Source: Volvariella volvacea V23
Lineage: Eukaryota; Basidiomycota; Agaricomycetes; Agaricales; Pluteaceae
Assembly (NCBI GenBank): GCA_000349905.1
Contig: KB722757.1
Location: 326,804 to 390,803 of the forward strand
Length of the DNA stretch: 64,000 nucleotides
Reading direction: 5' to 3'
The stretch's first letter is position 1, and each line of letters begins with the position of its first letter. The notes below the pieces were generated by a model. It was not told where the DNA came from, searched no databases, and saw only the letters and a program-made list of their open reading frames with translations. The translations under genes were made by a program, and so were the position numbers. Positions 10,575 through 23,142 of this stretch are shown one piece after another.

Positions 10575-12175
10575 ATGCGCTTCTCAGCCTTTGCTACCAT
10601 CTTACTCGCTGCTCTACCCGTCTTTGGAGCTCCCAACCCGCTCCTCCCTATCCAAAAATACCAGGGCCGCGCTACCGGAAAATACATCGTCGTTCTCAAA
10701 GACGGTGTTTCAAAAGCAAACGTCCTCAGCACCCTTGGTGCCCCCATTGCCACCGCCGAGAGCATCCAGTGGCAAATTATCAATGGCTTCGCCGCCGAGC
10801 TCGACGATGAATCTTTGAACATTCTCCGTGCCTCTGAGGATGTTGACTACATCACCGAGGACGGGATTGTCGAGATCAACGACTACGTCGTTCAGTGAGT
10901 GCCCGCAGATTTCGTCGGCGAAGCGATTTGACTGATCCTTTATAATTAGGACCGACGCGCCATGGGGCCTTGGTCGTATCAGCCAGGATGCCAAACTCAC
11001 TGACCAAGACCCATATGCCCTCACTTATACCTATACTTATGATGAATCCGCTGGCGAGGGTGTTGATATTTACGTCGTTGACACTGGTCAGTCATTCCTG
11101 CATTCTTCTTGTTTCTTTTCCGCTGATTCCGTTTCTCAGGCGTTTACATCGAGCACGAGGAGTTTGAAGGTCGTGCTACTTGGGGAGCCACCTTTGGAGC
11201 TGGTTATGGGTAGGCAAAGATATTTGAAGATTACATCTCATAACTAACCTTTCGCTCTCAGGAATGCAGATGGTAATGGTCACGGAACCCACTGTGCCGG
11301 TACAGCTGCAGGGAAGAAATTCGGTGTTGCCAAGGTGAAGTCAATAACTGAAAGAGGCAGAGACACGACTCCCTGATGTTTGTACAGAAAGCCAGCATCA
11401 TTGCAGTCAAAGTTTTGAGCGATTGGGGGTGCGTCGAATGTTTATGAGTCTGAGCACCTGGCTAATTCACCCCGGCGCAGATCTGGCACTCTTGCTGATG
11501 TGTACGCTTCTTGTGTACAGACCTTGTGCAACTGTAAAAGCTGACTGTACTTTAGTATTTCGGGCCTCGATTATGTCGGCGTGCAAGCTCCCATTACTGG
11601 TCGTCCCTCCGTCGTTTCCATGTCTCTCGGTGGTTATGCAAACGACGCTCTCGACGCAGCCGTACTAAGGGTACGCCGCAATTAATGACCTTTTCAAGGA
11701 CTGATCTCTGAAATCTTCTCAGCTTACCACCATTGGTGTCCACGTCGTCGTAGCCGCGGGTAACAGCGCTGACGACGTCCAATGGTACTCTCCTGCTCGT
11801 GCTCCTTCCGCCATCACTGTCTCTGCAAGTGGTATCGATGATGCTGCAGCTTATTTCTCGAACTACGGCGCTCTTGTTGATATCTGGGCACCTGGTTTCT
11901 ACATCCCCTCTGCTTGGATTGGATCCCCCAATGCCACTAATGTCATTTCCGGCACGTCCATGGCTACTCCTCATGTTTCTGGTCTTGCGGCGTACTTCAT
12001 CGCAAAGGATGGCAATTTGTCTCCTGCTGCCCTTAGTGATAAGATTCAGAATTTGTCTGTAAAGAATGCCCTTACTGGCGTTCGTGAGTATTTACAATTT
12101 AAACTCCAAGGTGCCTTACTCAATCCCTGACCCACAGCGTCCGGTACTGTCAACTATTTGGCTCGCAACAACTGA
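10575..12175 (+). CDS. secreted subtilisin-like serine protease (S8A, proteinase K type)
   Basis: Nine exons join in phase to 391 residues: 10575-10894, 10950-11086, 11140-11209, 11262-11334, 11388-11428, 11481-11501 (21 nt), 11556-11670, 11723-12083 and 12138-12175. A signal peptide ([20 protein letters not shown]) precedes an I9 inhibitor propeptide ([30 protein letters not shown]). The catalytic domain starts near APWGLGRI. All catalytic positions are visible: Asp151 in VDTG, His183 in GHGTHCAG, the oxyanion Asn273 in AAGN and Ser338 in GTSMATP. It should be an extracellular endoprotease matured by propeptide cleavage. Two decayed copies lie downstream, so the locus has duplicated. The substrate is unknown. 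Confidence 0.95.
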
Positions 12176-12989
12176 TAAAGTCGATTGCATTGTTGCCCGA
12201 GTACACATAAGAGCCGAAGCGAAAGAGAATGTATTATTATGCAGTTTAAGTTGTTCTCGCGGATTATCTATGCGAATGTGATCGAATTTATGGAGAGAAA
12301 CGCGCCCTCGAGGGTTCCTAGTGCCTGATCCAGATTATCAGCAGTATTGCAACGTCTTCGAGGCTTCGAATTCGAATCTGCAATGAGGGGTGTGCTATAA
12401 TGCGAGGAAGCCCTCTCGTGTGGACGGCAACTGAGATGAGGAATTCTTCAAATCAAAGCGGGGCTTTAACTTATCCCAATTTTGCAGGCATCATTGTGTT
12501 TCCCCGCCTGACAGTCGAGTTACTGTGAGTTCTTATTCTTCTTGACATGTTCCATCTGAATTTGATCCGCTTCCAACAGATCAAGCGAACATCATTGATC
12601 AAACAAACCCCCAGCATCACTCCTTGGTTTGTTCATCTGACCATGTGCGGCAGCTCCTACATAGCTGGTTCCAAGGACAGTGAGATCAGGATTAATAACT
12701 CAGCACGGCTCATCCAATAATTCAGCTCACTAAATAGATAACGAGGACACATGCATGCCTTCCCATAGTCGTGATGAGTTGGTGATATTATGGGAGTCGA
12801 AATCGTATTGGAGTATGTGGAAGTATAAGGAGGTTGCTAATTCCTGGGGATATTGTCTCACACCAACTCGCCACAAGGAGCTGTACCTCAAAATCTCACT
12901 CGAGGTTTCGATTCGCCAAGGCGCTTCTCGGTCATCACTGCTCTCGTTATTGCTCTAGCATCGGCGCTTGCTGCTTTTGTAGTCTGACG
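12176..12989. other. spacer after the subtilisin gene, no gene seen
   Basis: 3' flank of the protease gene plus sequence of unclear origin. The frames at 12755-12958 and 12834-13100 have no recognisable motif, although the latter runs into the subtilisin fragment that begins near 13010. Confidence 0.5.
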
Positions 12990-13290
12990 AGAAAACACGA
13001 TAGTAAACATTCCATTCAGGGAGTCAATATCATTGCCGTCAAGGTTTTGGGTGATAGCGGGTGCGTTTTTGGTCGTTCAGAATTGCGGTTCGCATTGTAA
13101 ATCCACCATTTGATCACCAGATCTGGCACTACCTCTGATACGTGTGTCATGAAATTTGTTACTCTAGCAAATGATGACTGCCGTAGCGTCTCAAGTCTTA
13201 ATTGGGCTCTAACCCAAGCCTGTTTCACGAATCACTGGTCATCCCTCTATTGTTTCCATATCTCTCGCTAGCGTTCTACGCCTACTCATC
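12990..13290 (+). pseudogene. decayed subtilisin fragment (central catalytic region)
   Basis: Pieces match the exon 5-7 part of the intact protease 2 kb upstream and keep its intron layout. An acceptor CAG at 13016-13019 is followed by VNIIAVKVLGDSG, matching [13 protein letters not shown]. Then come a GTGCGT donor, a CCAG acceptor and SGTTSD (matching SGTLAD), and later ITGHPSIVSISLA (matching [13 protein letters not shown]). The frames do not connect, and neither the flanking catalytic Asp/His exons nor the Ser exon is present. The fragment ends near a CTTACAG at 13285. Confidence 0.75.
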
Positions 13291-13399
13291 TTACAGGTGC
13301 ATTTCTCCGCCTTTTCCCCTTTTTTCCTTGTCACAGTAGCGACGCTATTATATATTCCCCTGCCACTTTTAGTGCCCCTCGTCATGGCATTGGGAGGCA

Positions 13400-13800
13400 C
13401 AATGAAAGAGGGGCTGGAAGGTACATCATTGTCCTTACCGAAGGTATTTCTAAAGTGGGTGATGATCTGCAATCTGCAACTGCTACTACTGAGAGCGTCG
13501 ACTGGGAAATTAGTAACGGGCCTACGGCTGAGCTGAACGATATCGCTAGAAGTCCTCCGTGCCTCACAGAATATTGCATGTGTTATCGAAGATGGCATCG
13601 TCAACATTGTTGCTACTGAGTATGTGCCTGTTGCATATTCGGCCAGAACCTTTTTTTAATATGGCGGTTAGGCCCAATACGTCTTGGGGTCTTGGATGCC
13701 TCACCAAATATCCGCACTGGGCAACTAAAGACCTGTGTGCCTACCCTTTCAAGGGGCATCAGATACAGTAGGTGCTCATTTCAACCATCCAACATGGCAT
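13400..13800 (+). pseudogene. decayed subtilisin fragment (propeptide and start of catalytic domain)
   Basis: A second relic with propeptide sequence. In the frame around 13411 it reads GRYIIVLTEGISK, then ESVDWEISNGPTAELND. This matches [13 protein letters not shown] and [17 protein letters not shown] of the intact gene. Frameshifted traces of the following [12 protein letters not shown] segment appear at 13560-13620, and PNTSWGLG (matching APWGLG) at about 13675. No signal peptide and no catalytic residues remain. It lies downstream of the catalytic fragment, so the two relics are in the wrong order to be one gene. Confidence 0.75.
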
Positions 13801-14103
13801 TGACCAGTGACACAGCACCTAGCATTTGGTTGATCTTATCCTCTGGCTTACATCTGATAGTTAAAGCATGGTATGTACGCATCATCATCTACCCCGTCAA
13901 ATGTTAGAAATCACTGACTCCTTCAATCGAACAATATAGTAGATTGAGGTGGCTTAATGTAATGCTGCTAATGCAACCCAGGCACTATACACGCATAAAT
14001 GGATTTACCTGCATTCACCGCAACAAGGTTTTTTATTACAGCACTGGACATGATAAGAACAATAGTACGGTAATCATGCACCACGGTAGTATTCTGGGAG
14101 TCA

Positions 14104-16597
14104 CTAATTCCAGTTGTCAGTTGGGCTACAACTTAAGCTCATAAGGCGTTCCGTCTCTTCGTCCCCTGCCTTCCTTGGCAGACTTTCCATGTCAAGGCGA
14201 GTATCAGCGGCGTCCAGTTGGTCTTGATCTTGATTAGTATGAGAGTCAGCTGAACGAGTAGCTTGAGCAGGTACTACTGTGGTTTTTGGTACATCAGACT
14301 GTGTCTGTGATTGTGCGGGGTTATTTGCATCCCGTTGCTCCTCTGTCTTTTCATCAGGATTGGGGTCCTTTGACTCATCAAAGTATTCAATATCAAGGAA
14401 GTGATCCAGTACGAAGCGATGCAACCCTTTGTGATTTGAATCCTGATATTTCCGTAGATCTTGTTCAATTTGAGGGTACCTAGCCTTCCAGCGCTCCTGA
14501 ACCTTCCCCCTTGCAAATTGATGGGCAAACCCAAACGTTGATAGTGGTTTTGAACCTGAAAAAAATAGGCTGAATAGTCGATTCAAGAGGGGGAACTGTA
14601 TATATACCTATTGCCATTAGTAGAGAAGTGCCAAAGAGTAATACGAACAACCCATTAAGGGCCGTCCAGAGACCACCGAGCTTTGAGAGGCCAGCAAATA
14701 CCGTGTCCTCCATGAACTCCTCTTCAACTTGAAGTTTCTGTACGTCATCTTGATGAACGAATCGCAGGGTGGCATTGGCTTTCGAAACATTTGACCCTAT
14801 ATACTCGGGGTCTGGGGTTAGCAATACTATGTCTGCTGCCAAAAAGGTAGTTCGGCCCATTGACCAAGCCACATGATGAGCGCCAATCCAATAGACAAGA
14901 ATTCCATACTTACCTCTAGAACTCCCAATGCACTCAATGGGGCATACCGGAAATTCCTTGCAAAGCTACTGACAACATGTGCGACGAGGTGGTCTCCAGG
15001 GGCCAAGTAGACGGGAATGGTGTGGGATACAACGTCATCTGGCTGGTCCGTTAATGCCATATACAGCATGACCATTTCACATCGCTTATTTCTTGTTCCT
15101 TGGGGCCGCGCGCTGGAATTCTACAGTTTGGAAATCGACAAAAACCAACAAGTCTGGTGAAGTCAGTGAGAGCGGAGCCCACATAGCGGTGTATGAGTGT
15201 TCCCTGTCTGCGTCTTCCGTGAGCGTTGGATGACTTTCTATTTTTCCCTTAATTCACCACGTTCAATCTCCTCACTTATATCAAGTCAACTTGGACAGCG
15301 AAATACGATTCCTTCGATACTATTATTGCTCACCCACTTTCCCTCGCCACCAATTTGTAGGTCTCGACGATTGGATGGATAGTACAGCCTCTCAAGAGAC
15401 TCCTTGCAATCCCCTTGGGGAATAGGGCCAGTGTGGGATATACCCTTCTCTTCCACTACTATGGAATGGTCATCAATGTCTACCCATTGTGGAACCACGG
15501 TCACGAATGGTAGCATCCCCTGCCTAGCCAGCTATGCAACCATAAGCTACGTGCGGAAGTATAGGAAGCCGTTGGCTTACAGCTATCACGTTCCATACTG
15601 ATGTTTCCAAGTCAAACTCGACCGTATTTGTTGCTTCTCGGTGTAGGTGAATGTGTCTCGACGGTGTTGATCCAGTCTCTCGATAGGGCACAACGTATAT
15701 GCAATACACAGCGACTATCATGAGGACAATGAAAAAAAGCACTGCAATAGACCTTCGAATGTATAGGATCACATGATGTAGTTCCATTCCAATCCTATTT
15801 AGCGGTTCGCCAAAATTTAGCTTTGACGAACTCTGCGAGGTGGCGGAGGCTTACCCATCTTTCTTCTTGTATCCTGTGGTAAGTGCCCAGCCAAAGAAAA
15901 GCGAAGGAATTGAACGAGTTTCGGAAAAATTGTCATGACATGGAGTCAATAAATAGAATTTTTCCTCGCAGTATTTGGCAAAGCCAGATTCTTTGGATCC
16001 TAGCACAATGTCTGATGTTCGAATTACCAACGACAGGGTGACCAAGCATGCGACAACACGAAATGAGCCCCCCATGAGTATTGTTGGTAGGTCGCTCCAG
16101 GCTGTGGTATCGGGCAGGTTGCCAGCAAACCAGATAATGAAAGCAACTTGGACGATGGTCAGCACCAGGAGTTATGATATGACCTCCAGAAACTCACAAA
16201 AGACTTCCTGAGTAGAAAGTATATAGTCTAGTTTCACTTGTATCACTCGGGCAGTGCTAATACGTAGTTGAATCAGAAATGGATTGAATGCGTGATATGA
16301 AGTCACTACTCACGAGGCTATGTGATGGAAAAGAATAAAGACTTGCAACGGTATCATCTGGATATAGCCCATACAAAATGCATATCAAGGGTAAAAGGGC
16401 ATGACCGCGATTGATATCAAGTTCGCTAAGGCATTGATAAGTATTGCACGTAGGATTACCGTCCGGATTATGGGTGGAGTTGGTGAAAAGCTGTATTTTG
16501 TGGGAGGGGTGGGGTTGCTCCTGGAGGGTTGGGTGGGCTCTGACATGAGATGGTACTGACAGTAGTCTGTCCTGAGGCATGAAGCTTGATTAAGCAA
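14104..16597 (-). pseudogene. inactivated paralogue of a multi-pass membrane protein (tandem copy A)
   Basis: This locus is homologous along its whole length to the intact gene at 19146-21691, with the same exon order. Shared segments include RAILINA, DTTAWSDLPTILMGG, VPYRETGSTP, HIHLHREATNTVEFDL, LSKLGGLW, GTSLLMAIG, GSKPLSTFGF and KVQERWKARYPQI. Four lesions are visible. (1) A TGA at 16387-16385 replaces the arginine codon after PLYP/PFYP. (2) A frame break and stop follow FRCPS near 15286. (3) A two-base deletion lies near 15105-15125 (49 bases where copy B has 51), after DFQTVEFQ. (4) The splice acceptor before ATGGGCCG has GG instead of AG at 14865-14864, behind an intact gtaagt donor at 14913. 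I infer loss of function. Confidence 0.8.
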
Positions 16598-19145
16598 TGC
16601 ATTTATCTAGCCCCGGGCATCATCCATGAACGATCAAAAACACCCAGTTGGAAGCTTGGCATAGCGTCTATCGATTAACACGTGTGTTCGGCATTAACGA
16701 TGCACATAGCATGCGCAGGAGCTGGACAATAGGTCATTCACACTGCGAGCAGTACTCATCCAACTGCTGCGGTATGGTAGTGACTCTGTACGAGAGTGCA
16801 CACCACCGTGATATTTTACGAAGTATTCAGACTCACAAAGATGCATAAGCGCTTGATGGCCGTTTCACACTCCTGCATCATGTGCGATCGTGAATGAGTA
16901 TGTTTATAACACCGGGGCCCTGCAGTAAAGATGTTCTATCGCATTTAACAGGACAGATTGTTGGAATTCCAATCTGAAGTTCAGGGCCATATCTAAATCA
17001 CATTGCTTGCTGACTAGTGCGGGTTGCTCACCTAGGGTGTTGATTAGCCAACCAGGATGACATGCGGAAATGCATTGAATGAGTGAAGATTGCTTCGCAC
17101 CCAGAATCAAGCCGATTAGAACGTGGCAACTAGTAATCAATAGATTGCGTGTGGGGTCACACGGTGGCGAGCAGGGGAAGTGTCCTACTTTTGGGGTGTT
17201 GCATTGCAGATCCTGGTTAATGTCAAGCGGGATCAATGTAGATTGGCAAGATGTGACTCACTAAGATGATATGCCCAGGATGTCTTTGTGATGCGAATTG
17301 CTTTCAGTCCAGCTGATTTGACAGGCGTGCACCAATACATAGGAACGGGTCTATGATCTGTACGCTGCCAGCAGGTGTCTTTCAAAGGGATATGCGCTAC
17401 TCGTGTTGGATCTTGATAGCAGAATTATCCAATGAGTAGGGCCAAAGTGATGAAACTAGCAGTTAGATTTATTTAAAATACCGCACAATTATTTGGCTAA
17501 TGTGGTACTTATCGAAATTATTGCTAGAATGCATGCGATACAGTTGGCGTATATACGATGGTGCAGGGCGATGAACCATCCACACTTCCACATGATCATG
17601 GATCAATGAAATGAAGCGCCAGCAGAATTTGGACACTAGGAGTACCTGGAACCTATTCAACTGGCCTGAACGTCCCCGAGCATAGGTAATAGACACTCAC
17701 GGAAATTAAGAATACCCCAATGAGTGAGAATTGCACTGGCCAACCCAAATGTCAACATCATTCAACGCCACCTTGTGTTAGTTCTTGACAGAGTTTTGCG
17801 GCCATGCGGCCAGTGTGGGGTGGGTGATACCCTTAATGTGCCCATGTTGATGTTTGATAATCAGTGAACAGTATAGTGCAGAACATATGACTTTCCAGCG
17901 GCAACTGCAGCGAGGGCTTCACACTGAGATAGTGGATGCAGTGACTAACGGGCTTCATTTGATGAGAAGACCATTACACCAGTGACATGCACTGCTTTTC
18001 TAGCAGCGCACTATAACCACCGTCTGGACAAAATAATTCAAAAGAACGTTCTTGAGAGCCAACACCATGGGCATATTCAACCTGGACTGCCACTAGATAT
18101 TGTCAACCATTTATGATTAATAATTATGAGAATATAAACGAGAATGACGTACCTGCTAATAAGTTCATGCCCCGCCTTGATGCGTTGGACCAAAGTCCCA
18201 AGGTCGGTGGGTTGCTCTAATGCCATTCCTACACTGCCCTCACTTTGCTGCAATTAAAGCCCCGGATCGAACTCCTTCCCATCTTCCCGAATCCTACTTT
18301 GACCAGTATGCAGATCGAACACGGACACACCTTCATCCTTACATCTCAGAAGTGGTGTTTAAAAGCGATCTGAATATATTTAAGAAGAAAGAGGGTGGAA
18401 AATCGTCGAGTGATGCGCGGTGAATATGGACGAATCGTTTTCTAGTGAAGAACTGAGGCTGTCGAACTGCCAAATAAAATGTGACCTCCGACTCACGGTA
18501 AAGACATGGAGTGCCGAAACGCTTGACAATATAAAAGACAGCCGCCGTACAAGAGATTCTCGGTATAACTGCAACCAGCACCATGCCGCAAAATCATTGG
18601 TGATTACGCTACCAAACAGCTATTTTAGGCATAATTAGCGTCAGTATTTCATAAAAGAACGGTGAAACTTCGTACATTATGTCATTTTCCAAGCCACTTG
18701 TAGAAATCTTAGGATTGAGCCCATCACAGGTCGGTCACGGATAGGGTATATGGCGAGCATGGAAAACCACAACAGGAGTGTGGGAAATTCATTGAGCGCT
18801 TAAAGCCAGATCATAAGTACGGCGGAGGCGCTTTGAATCGGGAGGTCCATTAAAGCCCAACCTTCTGCCGCTTTATATCTACATAATACCCTTCCACGTA
18901 TCACTTCATACGACCAAGCCAAGATTGAATCATCCTTCGATCAAATCATCGAAGATCAAACAGGATCGTGAAGTATCATAAACAACAGTTATCGAGATAC
19001 AAGCAAAGTACAGTACACTGGTAGACCGAGGGCTTGTAAGATAAAACGGCGAGATCCACGTCAAAGCGCTCGTCTGAATCCACTACGATAACCCGCTTCA
19101 TTATGGTTGCTGACGAAAGAGCAAGGTAATCCCCTATGCCAGTGA
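16598..19145. other. gene-poor spacer between the tandem membrane paralogues
   Basis: 2.5 kb with no convincing gene. Frames at 16904-17236 (-), 17469-17696 (-) and 18339-18584 (-) look like coding relics (cysteine-rich, hydrophobic) but could not be assigned. It may contain decayed copies of unrelated genes. A C-rich minus-strand frame near 17000-17220 is discussed under findings. Confidence 0.4.
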
Positions 19146-21691
19146 TCACTTTGTGCGCCCACTGTTCTTTATGAGCGGCTTCGTTTCTTCTTCTTGCTCA
19201 TACGAAATTGAAGTGTCGTACGACTCTTCTGATGAATGATATACAGAAGGAGCTGATGGGTCAGGGTGAGCTTGAGCTTGCGTGCCATCATCTGGTCCTC
19301 TGTAGGTTGCTTCGTTCGGAGAGGTAGACCGCCTTGGTCCCAGTAGCAGCTGAGATTCGAGATCACCACGGGCACTAGCGCGGTATTCTTGATTCGTCTG
19401 GGGCATGTCTGAAGCTCTGACCGTTGTCGGAACACTAGGGCTTGTTCGTGAATGTGGTCGGTCATTCGCATTCTGTTGCTCTTTGCCTTCATCGGGATCT
19501 TCGAAGTAGTCGACGTTAAAGAAATGATCCAGTAAGAAAGTATGTAATCCTTTGTGGTTCTTGTTACGATACTTCTGCAGATCTTCTTTGATCTGAGGGT
19601 ACCTTGCCTGCCAACGCTCTTGAACCTTTTCTCTTGCGAATTGATGAATGAAGCCAAAGGTTGACAACGACTTAGAGCCTACAAAATGCTCAGAGGGTTG
19701 ATTGGAGTGGGGGAACGCTTGTTTACCTATTGCCATCAGTAGGGAGGTACCGAAGAGCATCATGAACGTTCCATTGAGCGTAGTCCACAGACCACCAAGT
19801 TTGGAGAGGCCAGAAATGACTGTATCCTCCATATATTCCTCTTCGATTTGGAGTTTTCTTAGATCATCCTGGTAGACAAATCGTAATGTCGCTTGGGAAT
19901 CTAGTGCGTCAACTCGCCTGTACCGCGGATCCGGTGTTAGTGACACCGTCTGCGCGGCCAGGAAAGTATTACGGCTCATAAACTAAAATTCACGATAAAT
20001 GTTCGTCTAATAACGAGTGAATGAATACTCACATCGAGGAATCCCAGCGCTCCTAAGGGTGGCCATCGAAAATGCCTGGCGAAGCTACTAACAACACGCG
20101 CAACAAGGTGTTCTCCTGGTGATAAGTAAATAGGAATTGTGTGTGAGAGCACATCCTTGGGGCTGTCTGTCAGGGCCAGGTATAACATAACCGTTTCGTG
20201 TCGCATGTTTCTCGTCCCCCGGGGCCGCGCGCGGGAGCTTTGAACTTCTTCGAAGTTGACAGAGATCAGCAGGTCCGGGGAAGTGAATGAGAGGGGAGCC
20301 CACATTGTCATGTAGGCGCGCTCTTTGTCTGTATGCAGGTGTAAATGTGGGTAGAATACAGTTGGATCAAACTTACTAAATCTTAGCCCTTGGTTAAGCT
20401 TCAATCGGTTTGGGCAGTGGAATGAATACCCCTGAAGCTTACTGTCGCTCTTCCAGCTCTCCACACCATTAACGAGATATACGGACAAGTCTCTGCGATT
20501 AGCTTTGTACTGCAATTGCTTTTCTTGACGTTTGCAGTCTCCAGAAGGAATATCAAGAATCTCGGAGATACCTGCCAATGTCTCGTTGGGTGATAAAGCA
20601 CCTGTTTCGATTTCTGGCCACTCAGGAGTGACAGATATATTGGATGGGAGCATTCCTGGCCTCGCAAACTATACGTATGTGTGTGTGCAAGCCGCGAGCA
20701 AAACAGGAGGGGATCCGCTTACTGCCAACACATTCCATACTGGTGTCTTTAAGTCAAACTCGACCGTGTTCGTTGCTTCTGGATGAAGGTGAATGTGTTT
20801 TGTGGGTGTCGACCCGGTCTCACGATATGGCGCAATGTATACGGAATATACGGCGACCATCATAAGGCTGAAGTAGATGGGGATCGCAACGAGCCGTCGA
20901 AATATCAAAATCCCTTTGTGCAGCTCCATCCCAACCCTGTTTTATGAGGCGGAGAATGTAAGTTCAGACAAAACGTCAGAATATAGCGCCTACCCAGATT
21001 CGGTCTTGTGCTGTCTAGTGAGCGCTCGACCAAAGAAAATAGAATACACCGACCGCGGAGGGGATGAGCACTGGGCCAATAAATTGAACCGCTCCTCAAA
21101 GTACTCATAGCCCTTCTTTTTGCACCCCAACACAAGGTCTGCAGTTCGAAATACCAAGGAAATAGACACTAAACATGCGCCAACAGACACTGTGCCGCCC
21201 ATAAGCGTTGTTGGGATATCACTCCAAGCAGTCGTGTCTGGCAGATTACTACCAAACCAGACAACGAAAGTGACTAAGAGACGACAGTCAGCGGGAAGTG
21301 GCGGTATGACCCGGACGAAGAAACCTACAAATAACTTCTTCAAGAGATAACACATAGTCTATTCCCACCCATACCCATGAAGCGCCACTGGAAACCTATT
21401 GAACCCAAGATAGAGATAAGAACAAAGAACGCGCACTTACGATGCTAGGTGATGCAGAAAGACAAAACCTTGGAAGACCATAACCTTGGCATAGCCCGTA
21501 CAAAATGCATATCGGGGGTAAAGGGGAAGGATTGCATTTGACACCAAGGCCACGATGGCGTTGATGAGTATTGCGCGAAAGAGTATAGTGCGGATTATAG
21601 GGGTAAAGAGTATAGCGGCAAAGAAGGACAAGATACTATCTCCCGCCATTGTAAGAGTGAGCAGATTCAAAGACCAAAACTCGATTGGCAA
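19146..21691 (-). CDS. multi-pass membrane protein of unknown function (tandem copy B, intact)
   Basis: Seven exons join in phase to 742 residues: 21691-21441, 21387-21329, 21273-20994, 20936-20723, 20668-20033, 19982-19727 and 19678-19146. Hydrophobic segments cluster in the first ~300 residues (FFAAILFTPIIRTILF, INAIVALVSNAILPLY, VMVFQGFVFLHHL, VGACLVSISLVF, IPIYFSLMMVAVYSVYI). After PYRETGSTP comes a ~250-residue polar domain with two ordered halves (NTVEFDLKTPVWNVL, then IPSGDC and ANRRDLSVYL), probably on the far side of the membrane. One more membrane segment (LNGTFMMLFGTSLLMAIG) sits near residue 550, ahead of a polar tail with KPLSTFGF-type and VQERWQARYPQI motifs and an acidic end. 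I recall similar unannotated families in Agaricomycetes, in which LSKLGGLW precedes the last membrane segment. No enzymatic motif is visible. The start ATG gives the longest frame. Confidence 0.8.
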
Positions 21692-23142
21692 GATGCTTAT
21701 CTAGCCGTCACTGGCGTCTAGTTCGATGCTGTGAATAGCCATGTTGGGGTGTTAACACAACCTGTTAGATGATCACAACCAACACGCGTGCTTCGGTCCC
21801 AATTACCAGTGCAAGAATAGAGTTGATAGTTGGCTGATGCCTTGCCTCCTCAAATCTTTATTATGCACCAATCCTCCGCGCGTAATGCGTGGTCTTGGAT
21901 GCGCGATATTGTAGACTCGACGCTTCGTAACAAAAAATAGAGATTCGCAAGTGTGAACCGCATGGGCGCCTCGCCGGGCCTCATTTATGCCTCGTGGGCG
22001 GGTTTGGCCGTGGCGTTGGCATCAAAAATGTTCCACCACACTTGATGGAACTTTGTAGGAACGCCAAACGACCCAGAGACATACCAAATATATCATGCCT
22101 GCATCCCTCTTCGGGCTGTCCCTCTCTTCGCCTCCCCAGATGGTCTGAATCCCCGGCACGAGCGATTCAATGCCTATGGGAAAGACTGGCGTTGAAATCT
22201 AAATTCGATCCCGGCCTCAACAGAGGAGCCCGCCACCTAGTGAGATGTTACTCACAACCCTCGGTACATTTCTGATCTCGTTGTAGGTTAATACGGGTCC
22301 AGATTCAGTGGAGGGAATGTGTCAGTTGTCTCTCTTTCAGTGCACGGAAGTCCACACATCACGTTTCAAGTTGATGATACCGAAAGTCATTGCAACCCTT
22401 GTTTTCGCCGCCTGGCATGTAAAGATTGTAATTATGGTAGTATCTATTGAACTGATAAACACGAGTTCGTAATCGCTAGTGACATCGCTAGTTATAGCTC
22501 TAACACCATTGCCCATATGTGCTCTTGTAGAACGATGCCAGCTACGGAGATTTGCAACTCGCATCATGTTATAATGACTCAACATGCTGCAGTCATTTAA
22601 GAATGAGTACACTCCCTACCTCAGAATCACAACCACGTCAATTCCCGTGTCAGGATACAACAGCGACTCATCCATAGAAAATGATCTTTTGGATTATGAA
22701 GATGGCAACAGTATGCTCGGCTCTCCATTTTGATAGTACAATACACTAAAAGTAAAATACAACGAAACAGTACTCTGAGCGTCTATAGTTGCTAATGCAC
22801 TTCGCACATAAAACCCTTGAAGAACGTGTAATAGTTGTTCCAAAGAATTCGAGGTACAAGTGCCTCTGGTGTTCCGAAAACCTTCTGTGAGAGGCCAGAG
22901 GCGGCAAACTTGGGATGCGGCGCTCTTGCTGAAGGTTTATCCCCCGCGCGATGAGCCTACCCCACCGACTCAACCCCAAGAATGCGACTATTACTGCGAG
23001 TCTGTACCCATATCTCAGTCCACAGAACCAGGTACGTCGTAAGTTAACCACAAGGCCAGTCAGCCAGCCCGGGGAGCGAAGTGTCTGATGCTTTATAGAA
23101 TCCCCTCCACCAAGCCCGATCATCAGAGCAGTGGACCCAGTG
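21692..23142. other. intergenic region, no supported gene
   Basis: Separates the minus-strand membrane gene from the plus-strand membrane gene, so it holds two divergent promoters. A proline-rich open frame at 22860-23031 could splice (donor 23032, acceptor 23098) into the next gene, but I see no ATG for it. Confidence 0.45.

Noticed and set aside
13559..13907. Short plus-strand frames after the subtilisin relics
   Set aside because: They overlap frameshifted propeptide sequence and are debris rather than genes.
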